Shown here: positions 12,001-23,200 of the stretch, one piece after another | How the letters are laid out: each line of letters starts with the position of its first letter | Numbering within the stretch: the first letter of the stretch is position 1 | Origin: Nymphaea colorata | Lineage: Eukaryota > Streptophyta > Magnoliopsida > Nymphaeales > Nymphaeaceae | Assembly (NCBI RefSeq): GCF_008831285.2 | Contig: NC_045140.1 | Location: 24,074,131 to 24,138,130, forward strand | Direction of reading: 5' to 3' | Length of the DNA: 64,000 nt | Notes under the pieces: model-generated | Databases searched by the model: none | What the model was told of the DNA's origin: nothing | Seen by the model: only the letters and a program-made list of their open reading frames with translations | Translations under genes and position numbers: made by a program

Positions 12001-15000
12001 CCAATGTCATGAGGTAACAAAATTTATCTATAATCATGCATATGTATTAAGTTTGATGAAAAAGTTTACAAAAGGAGTTGAATTAATACGACCTACACAA
12101 ACTAGATTTGTCACAAATGTATTGACTGTGCAGAGTGTGGTGAAACAAATAACTCCTTTGAGACAGATGTTCGCTAGTGAAGAATGGGCTGCATATCCAC
12201 ATGCTCATAAAAGAAATGTTTCTTTAGTTGTGGATATTGTATTCAATAACGAATTTTGTGAATCATATGTGAAGCTATTGAAGGTTGTGTTCCATTAGTT
12301 AAAGTTCTCAGGTTAGCTGACAGCGAGGATAGACCTTCCATAGGGTACTTATATGAGGCTATGGATAAAGCAAAAGAGGCAATTCGAGACAACTTGAAAG
12401 GAAAGAAAAAGTTATATATGCCCATATGGAAGATTATAGATAAAAGGTGGACTGGACAGCTTCATCAACCTCTTCATGCAGCAGCTTACTATCTAAATTC
12501 TGCAATTAGATTTTCTCCTACATTTAAGAAGGACAGAGAAGTCATGCATGGTTTTGTTAGATTGTATTAACGTGTTAGTGGCAGATTCTAGAGAACAAGA
12601 TGTTGTGCACAATAAGTTGGATCTATATGATAGTTGTTTTCGAAACATGGGACAACTTGCCGCCGTTCGAGCCAGGACAACCATGAGTCCAGGTAAATAC
12701 ATAGAAATTTTTAATTTACTTTGCATTTGTTACATTTGATTCTTTTAAAACTTTCACATTGATTTGTTATATTTTTGTTTAGATTTGTGGTGGAATAGGT
12801 ATGGGCTTGATTGTCCAAACCTAGCACGTTTTGCAATCAAAGTCCTCAACCAGACATGCAGTGCTAGTGGATACGAAAGGAACTGGAGTGTGTTCCAACA
12901 TATCCATAGCAAAAAAAGGAATAGGCTCGAACTAAAAGGTTGAATGACCTTGTCTTTGTTCGATATAATATGAGGTTGAAACAAAGGTAATATAGGCATA
13001 TAGCTTAATGTTTACATTTTTTGTACAATATATTTATATGAAATTATATATTAACAAGTTTTCCCTTATTTAACGTAGAGAATTAGAAAAACAATTAGCA
13101 AGGAAGCACACATCTCAGTTCGATCCTATCAGCTTGGAAAATTTTGACGATCTAGAGTCATGGATTGAGGAAGAACCAGCTACAATATTTGATGATGAAG
13201 ATCTTGAATGCTTCAACCTTGAAGCTGAAGCAACAAAAGGCTTTGTTGATGAAGGAGAGTCTGCTACTGCTGGTGTTGAATATGTTGGCGAGGATCTTCC
13301 AATTCTTGACGATGAAGATTATGAATCATGAATCATGAATGAGAGTCAAGTCAAGAGTGCTTTCATTTTATCTGTATCGAACGACTTAAGAGTTATGAAT
13401 CTATGGCTGTTGAACACTTGAATGTTTTATCACTTTATGGCCTATGCTTTGTTGAATGATATTGTTATGAATTTTGATGTCTATGAATGATGAACGCGTA
13501 AGTTTATAGCAATAATAACTCTATCATTATCTCAAACATGTTTTCTATGAAGAATTTATTATTTTAATTTTTTCTGATTTTTTTATGAATTTTCCGATTT
13601 TTTTAATTTTTTCTGATTTATTAATAATTTTTTTAAAAAAAATTACGATACGTTACGATATTTTACGGTACGGCGTATTTTAAAGCCCGACCGATACGGC
13701 TTACGATACGCGTTTTACAACATTGGTCCATGGTAGTATTTTCATTTTGTTCTTCTACAAGTCTATCATTTTTAATCTTCTTTTTCTTCTTCAAAAATCA
13801 TATTGCATGCCCTTTCTCTTTTACATTTATATGCAACCATACTCACAATGCTGAGTCGTTCTAGTATTTTTTGTATTTGGCAATGTTGTAAAAGGTATAG
13901 CGTAACACTTCGGGCTGACCTATACACCGTATCGTAACGTATCGCAATCGTAACGTAGTGTAGCGTATCGTAAAATTAATTTTTAAATTTAAAAAATATT
14001 AAAAAAACAAAAAAAATCATAAAAATCCACAAAAATAAACAAAAAATCAGAAATCAAGAAAAATGTATTCAATATAAAAAAGATCATCATACATAAGGAA
14101 CATTTATGTGTATCAACAACACATTCAAAAATAAGAAATAAGAGATTCTAATAACATAATAAGCATCCATCACAATTTTAAACTTGAAAATTTACAAAAT
14201 CTTAGGACTTAGAGTATTAGGACTTGGAGTCTTAGGACTTAGACTTAGATTACATCACAATTTCATTAGTTCAAAACATATAGTTATCATCTTTCATGAT
14301 TCAATGATAATATCTCTCAAAATCGATGAATCATCAGTGATTCTTTATGAAAATGGGCAAAATCTCTCCCTCCCGTGTCTCTTGGAGTCTCTATAGACAC
14401 AAGAAGAGAGAGAGGGAGGAGCGTTTAAACTTTAAAACGTAACAAAAAAAGCGCCATCGGACCCCTTTTTTGTGTTTTTCCCCGTATTGTACGATACGGG
14501 GGTGTATCGCCTGTATCGTATGACACGGTGCTTGTATCGTACAATACGGGCGATACGCTTACGATACACGAGTGTATCATGTATCGTAAGCGTATCGTAT
14601 AGGTTTTCTAAACCTATACGGTACAGATAACATTGGTATTTGGTACGTAAATCCCACATTTACTGTAATTGAGCTATTCCAATTCAGCATTTAGCAATAA
14701 GATTCTAGTTCCACAATGTTGAGCCCAATGTGACACGGGTATGTGAGTTTGCCTCACGTACCCGCTCCGGCAATCGGGTACACGTAAGCGGGTACGGCGG
14801 AAGGTTCAGGTACGGGTTGGATTTGGTCTGGGTTAGACCCGATCCGAACCCAAATTTATCTTAGATTTTATACAATAATCCAGCGTCGAGCTCTGCAGCA
14901 GAGCTCGACTAACCTGTGCTTTTTGCCGCTACTCCTATGTGCAACCATGACTGGCGGCAACAATGAGATCCGACGACCCACGACGAAGTCCAATGTTGTC

Positions 15001-17197
15001 CGGCGACAGCCAGGTGTTTTTTTTTTTTCTTTTCGATATTACAACTTAGGGTTTCAATATTATATTATTATATTTTGTTTGAAGATTGAATGGTAAAACC
15101 GTCGGATTTTCTTGATTTGGAGATGATTTGGAGATGTTTTATTGGGGATTACATGTTCGACTTCATGACAATGGCGTTTGTTTTCTATATTTGGGGGTTT
15201 CTCCTCACCAGCATCACGAAGGCGCTGTGTAGGAAGGCGCTGCTACAAAGGATGAAACAAAGACAAGTTAAGAAATCTGAAATAAGTTTAAGCCCTTACC
15301 TCGAATGCGTCACTGTGTGGGCAGGGAGCCTGAGCAGCGACTGTCATGTACTTTTTTTTTTTTTGAAATGGTGGTGGAAGGAGAACGGAGATTCTCCTCT
15401 GCTGCTGGACAATGGCAACGAGCCTTTTGTCAGCACTGCTAGATGGTCACCAGCTAAAGGCAAAGGCACTTTTGTCCGGCAGTGAGGGAAGAATTTCCCT
15501 CCTTTTTCCACCACCATGTTTAGGGGATGGAAATGGTAGGTGATTCGTACCCGCGTACCCACAAAAAGTTTTTTGAGAATGAAGCGAAATGAACTATTAA
15601 TTTGTTTTTTTATTTTATTATTTTTGAAAATATAAAATTTGTCGTGCCCACGTACCGCGTACCCACAATTTTCAAAATTGCCGTGTCTGAACCCTTACCT
15701 CCGTACCTGCACCCATGTAACATAGGTTGAGAGATGTTTTTGATGTGAAAATTCGATTGATGTTCATATTTGACTGTCTAGTGGATTGTCCAGTTGTCCT
15801 TATGTTTAAACTCATAGTCACAAATAATGTTTTGGAGTTTTAAACGGTGAGGTTTTTCTTGGGTATAATACGAAGAGCTTGAAAAAATGAGAAAAGTACG
15901 GAAAAATTTTAAAAATTTTAAAAAACTAAAAATGGGGGGACAATAAAATAAGGGAGAAACTAATGACAAAAACATCAAAAGCTAGTAGACATGAAACAAA
16001 TAAAAAATAGAAAATGAAAAAAAAAACTGCTTCGCATTAAAAAAATGAAAAAAGTAAAAAAAACGCGTTAAAAACGTGTTAAAATACATTTTTTCGTTTT
16101 TAACATTTTTTTCAAAAAAACTTTTTTTTAGTTTTGAATGGCAATTTAATTTATCATGTTTTGTTTCGTGTTGTTTTTTTTTAAAAAAAAAACGCGTTTT
16201 TGTGGCTATGGGGCCTTTAAAGTTTTTCATAGGTTTCTTAAACACAATGGCAGAAGCCATTGATATATATTTTCTATGCTGTTTATGTTGATATATATTT
16301 TTTATTTTGATACGTACCCCTGCACCCAAGTTTTTTGAGGTACTGCACCATCACCCGTATCCGTACCTATGCGACATAGGTATACTGTTATATGCATATA
16401 CTATTAGCCTTTTATATAATATGTAGCATTATTATACCAGTTATATGTATACGTTAGTATGGTTATGTACTTATATGTATTGTTACTGCTATGTACTTAT
16501 ATGTATACTATTATGTACTGTTAGTCTTTTTTTGTTATATTACATCTTCTTTAAGTACAGATTGCTATACCTGTGATATTATATAACATATGTATAAATA
16601 TATCATGTAAATAGTCTATCTGTTTTATATATGTTTCTATTTCCGATTTCTGATTTCAGTTTGAATTGTTAATTTGTTATGTTTCTCTCTGTTATATGAC
16701 TGTCTCTGAAGTGATTCCTGTTATATACCAGTAGTATATATGACTGTTTCCGATTTCTAGTTTTCTAGTAATATGTATACTGTAATATGTAGTTTAGACT
16801 GTTATATGTATTCTGCTTATGATTCGGTTACATAGTGTAGTATGTAAGTTGTATCATATTGTTATATACTGCTTTAGTAATATAAATACTGCTATATTTA
16901 TTTTGCATATTCAATGAAGTCAACAATTATTTTCAATTAATGTTTTGTTGTTCAATTGATTATGCTTGTTATATTACTACAACACATTTCAAATATTAGT
17001 AATAGTTAATCAAAATAACTTGACATATTAACGTAACTAAAAAAAATTAAAAAAAAAATCTGGTTGCCTTTTTTGCCTTGGAGTGCCTTGGCGCATTGAC
17101 AACATAGCTACCAACTTCCTGGTTTTTTGCCTTTTTTGTTTTTCTTCTTCTTATGGTGTATACATGTATGGGTCATTTACGCAGAGAGTGTTGCGAC

Positions 17198-17253
<56 letters not shown>

Positions 17254-20200
17254 TACACCCCATATATCATATATTGTGAGTCATCTACTGCTGTTCTGTT
17301 ATATATTATATATAGGAGCATATATATTACAAATGCATGCACAATAATTTGTGCATAATACATTCCGTCATTTTTTAACAATTGATATTATTCGTATTGA
17401 ATATGATTTTGTTATTTCATTACAAATTGACTGGTCGCTTATTTTTATAGTAAAAAGGTTCAACTTTATTTGTTGAATCTAACATTTAGTGTTGCAACTT
17501 ATTAGCTTCTTCTCTTTTTTGTTTTTTTTTTGTCTGTTTGGTACCACCTAAGACACCTAGTCCCGCCTAGACTCCTGGTCTCTAGGCACTATTCAGCGCC
17601 TAGGCTCCACCTAACACTTTTAACAACACACCACATATCTACCAGAAGTTAACAAGCATGAGTTAGAAAATCAAAAGAACCTAATTATTTAAATTATAGC
17701 TCCATAAGCACTCTAAAAAACAGGAAGCTGCTTTTACTCCACATTTGATGAGAAACAATAACAATTGGCTCTTCGGACCTTACCGTTTCCTATTTATAAA
17801 ACCCTATTAGCTCTCATCATTTTCATATTTTTTTAGTTTTCCATTTTTACATTTTCTAATATTGGTCAAGGACTTCACAAGAAAAAGCTGATATTGAAGA
17901 AAAAATCCCAAGGAAGGCTTCATCTGGTGCATCCGTGAAAAAAAAAATCTTTTTTTATGAAGCTTCTTTCGTTTGAAGTGTTCACATAGCCAACACAACA
18001 TCTGACATGCCATGTCGAGCATACATAAAAATGTTGAAATTTTTGAAATTTGAGCACATAAAGCTCAGAAATTATCAATCTTGAACTTCAGTGGAAGAAA
18101 ACAGTCTACACTTACAGCAACATCAAGAATTTTTTTCTAAAAAGCTAGACATACGACACACTGTCACCTTAATAAAATGGACCATAAAGAGCCCACCCAT
18201 AAATACTACAACCAAAAAGATACAGCATAGATAGGACAAACCTCTTCAATAAGACGACGTCGCTTCACACTGCCTGCCCGAGTGGCACGACCTGAAGAAA
18301 ATTGTGATCCAACCATCATATTATACAAAGAGTTCTCCACCAATCGGCAGCAGCAAATAGCTGCATCCTTGCGTGTGGCGCCATCCTCATCTTCCAAATA
18401 TGCAAGCACTGATTGTTTTGCGAACTCAAGAAGGTCATGACCCTGAAATAAATAAATAAATAAATAAATAAATAGTAACCTAGGTCCTAGGAGACAACTG
18501 AAGAAAGAGCAACATAATCTACATAACCTTGAAATCAAATTGTGCCAGCGTCCTTAAGGCAAGTTGAACAAGAACCGAGCCACTGATATCCAAAACATGT
18601 GGCACATTGTTGACCACATTAGTCCGAACAGCAGCGCCACCTGGTCTTGGCTGCTGAAGGGGCTTTGAGAGAACTGTAGAGATGCACTCGAGCAAGCGTA
18701 CTTGTATTATTGGCAACAAAGGCGGAATACTGAATTTTGAATCAAAATAAAATGTTCAAGTAATTTACAAACCCTGGAAAAGTCTCAAGGGAAAGTCACA
18801 GCAAGAAGGACAAAAGAACATTCTGGAAATACCTAGAAGTTATCCGCTCAAGTGCTTCCACAAGAGTAGGAGACAGACCAGAAGAGAACATGGAATCCAG
18901 TAAACTGCGCACATAAGGTTCCATTTCAGGTCCCATTGCACTAGCAAAACTACCTACACAAGCCAATGCCTCAGGAGAAGGTTTTCCTCTGCGTGGAGCA
19001 ATCTACAAAGCAGAAAAATCTTTAGATTACGGTACAACAATCATCATATATATATATATAACGTATAAGAAATACATACCGCTTCACGAAGATGTGAAGT
19101 GATGGTTGGCAAATATTCAATCAGTTCCCCATCCAAAGCACCAGCCATTTCTCCAAGAGCAATAAAACCACTTGCTCTTTCTGTTGGTATGCGTAGCACT
19201 GACAGTATATGATCCATGCATATCTGCTACATAACAATAAATGAACATGCATAGCTCTACGTAACAATGAACGAAGTAAAACTGCTTCCATCACGTAAAC
19301 AATGGCAACATAAAGTGAAGCATTCTACAACTCTGGACAATAATTTGCAAGATGCACCATAATCATGTCAAGGAAAAAAAAAACCTTCAGATAAGATGTC
19401 ACAAAACGATCACGCAGGAAGTGTGCTATGCGGGGTAGCAATGAAGTTATACTCAGACGAACATGTCGATCTCGATGTTCCCGATATTTGAACACAATAT
19501 CTGTTACTTCCTTGTATCTTGACATCATGAACTCCCCAGTATTTCTGGTTATGGAACTAAACAAGGTTAATATCTATAGATATTGTCATCTCAGCAAAGT
19601 GTAATTGATGTGCTTCCAATGAACAATAATACAATTTCCAACATGGCACGAAAATATACTCTCATGAAAGCAAGACCAAGAAATGGAAGATATAAATCTC
19701 TCGGACTATGATATTAAAAGCATTAGTCAAAGCCAAGTGATAGTGGAGCCTAGAGCCTAGGTGCCGCTAGACTGGGTCACTGGACTAAGCACTTTAAGCA
19801 TGCGAAAAAGGAAAAATATAAAAACTAATAAAAATGCAACAGTAGATATTCTTATATAGTGACATATATCAATACATATTTAGTCTAGAGCTTCGGTATG
19901 ACTAGACACATTAAAAGGGCCCTCCTTAGAACGAACCCAGTAAAATGCAAATGCAATGACAATTGTCGTACTTAACAACAAAACTGAATTCTCAATGGAA
20001 AACCAATGACTATCAACTTAAAATCATAAAACAATTAAAATGCATGATAACATTTTGTAACATGATAATACACATAATTAGAAGTTTGAAAGATAAAAAT
20101 TTAATGAAGTTGAACAGCTCAAATTTACAAGTTGGATCGCACAAAGAAAAAGCTTGCAAGTAAATATCAATGCTTTCCAATGCTATATAGCATGCAAAAT

Positions 20201-23200
20201 CTTAACATCTCCTAGATGCCAACTGCTAAATTTTCTAATCCCAATTTCTAAAACTAAAACTCGTAAAACAAAACATAATGTTACTACCCTAATAAAATAG
20301 GGGGACATAAATCCTCTATAATCACGAATCCTATCGCATTGGTTGTCGTAAAACTATCTTTTAGAATGATTCTAATAAGAAAAATAAGAAGACAATATCA
20401 TAATACATATGTAGGCAAAAAGCAAGTTAAAAACCTAAAATAACATACAAATATTCAAAGTACAATAGTATATGAATTGTGATTGTAACTACAAGTTTGC
20501 ATATACACACATGCATGCAGATACAGATGCAAACTTTTAATAGAAAACACAAACAATAAAAAACAAGTGGAAAAGAAATGCACAAAACAGAAGAAAAAGA
20601 TAAAAAAATTTCTAAAAGAAGAATAAGAAAGGGGGAAACAACAAAAATTTAAGTTGTCAGAAGGAAAAAAGAGCTTATGCTATTGAACACTTACCAAGCA
20701 TCCATAGCAACTAGGCATTTTCAACTTTCAAGTACAAATATATTACAAACAGCTAGCACAGGCAGCCAGAAAAGAGGAATAAGAAGGAAAAGAACAAAAA
20801 ATTCAGTTATCAAAAAAAAATGTAGACTATTAAATGCTTACTCAGCATAGGCATGCTAAGCAATCTTCCAGGCATTTTCAAGTGACAGGTCACCTAGGGC
20901 TAGAAGCAGCTAGCCTAGACAACCAGCCAAATCTAGGGGCCTAGGCAAGCCTACACGCAAGCCCAGGTGAGTAATTGACAACATAGGTCTCATAGACATA
21001 TTTAGTTATGTGAACTCACGGTCCTTCAAAAGAACCAAATATACAATGCCCCTAAAATCACAGGACTACCCAAGAAAAGAATATGGATATGATAAGCATA
21101 ATTATGCATTCCAACATATTGCATGTAAAAGTAATCCATGTAAAAGCACCATGATGCACCTGAGAAGCTCTCCAACTGCAAGTAACGAACCATGGATGCT
21201 GTGGACAGAAGCATTTCTCCCAAGTCCATCTTGTGTAGCCTCAAACATGCGGTAATACCTGATTTTAGAAAATTACCTGAATCAGCATCATTTTAGGCCC
21301 ACTAATGTCAAATGGACTAGAGAAAACCATAGTTCCAGAACAACCTGCCTGGTTCTTTGTAAAAATTTTCATCAATTTTTGTGACACCAGTTATCCAACA
21401 CCACATAGAAGACTTCTTTTAACAATATACCACACGGGTTTGTCGGTTCATTTACTTGTTCAGTTGCAAGAGTGGAATACATCTGACAATGTTTACTTAC
21501 TACGATTCATAAATTTAGCTAAAATCACCAATCAGAGTCCAGAGTTTTATAAACTGCAATAACAAAGCTTTTTACATTTGACCCTTTCATACTACTATGC
21601 CCATGTTGGTAAATTTCCCATTCTTATAGTGCTTGAAGCAGCAACTTTTTGTCTTGGCAATGAAAAGAATCCATCTGAAATGCCTGTCCAAGATAAAGCC
21701 CACAGGCCCCACAGAAACTAACTTCAAGTTTCAAGTGTATGTCAGTTGTGAAGGACAGTTTTTAATGGTTAATACTTAATATTCATGTTGGTTTAAACCT
21801 AGAAAGGAGGATGCTCTTTTCATGCAAAAGTACTTAATATGCAAAAACATTTCCTTGTATATTCCAACAGGACTTCCATGATGCAGCTGCACCTTCTGAT
21901 GGCAACAGTCAGCACAGATCAACACATTATGGGTTCTGATGGAACATAACATCGTTACATGCCTATAGTTGTTTGGATGTCGACTGATTTTACCCAATCT
22001 CTTACTGGTCCCCTTATTCACCAATATAACAACGGTATATTAACCTACAGGCTCATTTTGTTTTATAACTTTACAAATAAGATACCTCAAGTAATTAAAT
22101 CATAAACCAAATAAAGTCAATGTCCTCACTTTATATTCTCGTAAACAATGCAGACAAATTTTCATAAATTCTAAAACATTTAAAAAAATGAAATTGATAG
22201 AATTATCCAATGAAATATTACAAAAGACTGAGGCATTTGTGCACCTTCTATACATCATGAGATCATCGAAAGATTTGTATTAATAACTTACTACTCAACA
22301 GTCTGCTAGTAATTGAGAAGGAGCAGTAGCAAACTAACATACATGACACTATCTTAGTAGTTACACCAACAGTGATGAAAACGGAAATGTGAGAAGGCCA
22401 TTTTTCTTAACTTGCTAATACATTCAAAAATTTAAATTTAAATAAAAAACAAAGAAAATAACTGTATCATAGAATAAAATAATTTGTATCATACCATTGC
22501 ACGCGCCAGCGAGTCTCACGTTTTTCAATTACACAGAGACAAGCACGCAAAGCTTCCACGGCCTTCTCACGAACTGCTAATGTTGGATCTCTCAATGCAA
22601 CCCAAATTGCATCCACAAACTCAGGTACATGGACATTGAAAACAGTAGATGCATTTTCCGCCATCTCCTGCACGGAGGGCACCAAAATGATGCAACTCAT
22701 ACAGCTCTCCAGGGTAAAACATGGATCCATAGTAATTTAAGATGCATGCACATCAAGGGCATACTGAGCAGTAAAATAGATTGCATAGTAGAATGCTCAC
22801 CAAGCAACCAAAGTTTTCTGGATGACCATGATGATACAGCATTCACAAAAAATTAAGAATCTGCATAACACTCAAGGGATCTAAGCTATTAAGAAAAAGC
22901 GAAGAACAGCAAAACATTCTCCAGATACTACAAGATAAACATACACTGACCAAAAGTTAGCATGACTCTAAAGCCTAAAGTGCAGTCAGGTACATTCCAT
23001 GTTCTGAACCTGAAGACATGGCAAAAACCATTGTAGAAAGAGCAAATATTAAGCATCCGTCTGTGAGATGGATTTTTTTCTTCCCTATGAATAAGTACCT
23101 GGTTCAGCTCAAGATCTGTTTCTTGCAACAGTCGCGAAGTTTGATGATGCCTTACCCATTCTTGTGAAACTTGAGCAAGTGAAATTTGCCATTGTTCACT

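Larger units (their letters stand above)
9901..16379. mobile_element. Nested hAT element, family X (layer 3)
   Basis: Left end CTATGTAACACAGATACG and right end, inverted, CTATGTCGCATAGGTACG, with GTACCCGTACC-type subterminal repeats as in 1778-5422. Flanks GTATATTG (9893-9900) and GTATACTG (16380-16387) match at 7 of 8 positions. It is itself the target of three insertions: 10299-13725, 13881-14635 and 14726-15725. Without them about 1.3 kb remains and no transposase is left, so it was probably a nonautonomous member. Confidence 0.75.
9518..17107. mobile_element. Nested hAT-like element, family Z (layer 2)
   Basis: Left end CTATGTTGTCAAGGTGAAGC and right end, inverted, CTATGTTGTCAATGCGCCAA share an 11-base perfect terminal inverted repeat. 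Flanks CTACCAAA (9510-9517) and CTACCAAC (17108-17115) match at 7 of 8 positions. Subterminal motifs are CCTAAGCG, CGCCTAAG and GCCTTGG. Without the layer 3 insert it is about 1.1 kb and noncoding, with an AT-rich right half rich in TATATG words (16388-16900). Confidence 0.75.
9334..17631. mobile_element. Outermost nested hAT-like element, family Z (layer 1)
   Basis: Left end CTATGTTGTTACAGG; right end, inverted, GTGTGTTGTTAAAAG. Subterminal GCCTAGGC-type motifs occur at 9350-9400 and 17540-17600. Flanks CACCTATC (9326-9333) and CACATATC (17632-17639) match at 7 of 8 positions. Without its inserts the element is about 700 bp: 9334-9517 plus 17116-17631. The right half contains a (TA)n tract near 17201-17245. 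No coding sequence is its own. Confidence 0.65.

Noticed and set aside
9334-17107. Pairing the 9334 left end with the 17107 right end as one element
   Set aside because: Flanks match at only 4 of 8 positions. Pairing 9334 with 17631, and 9518 with 17107, gives 7 of 8 in both cases.
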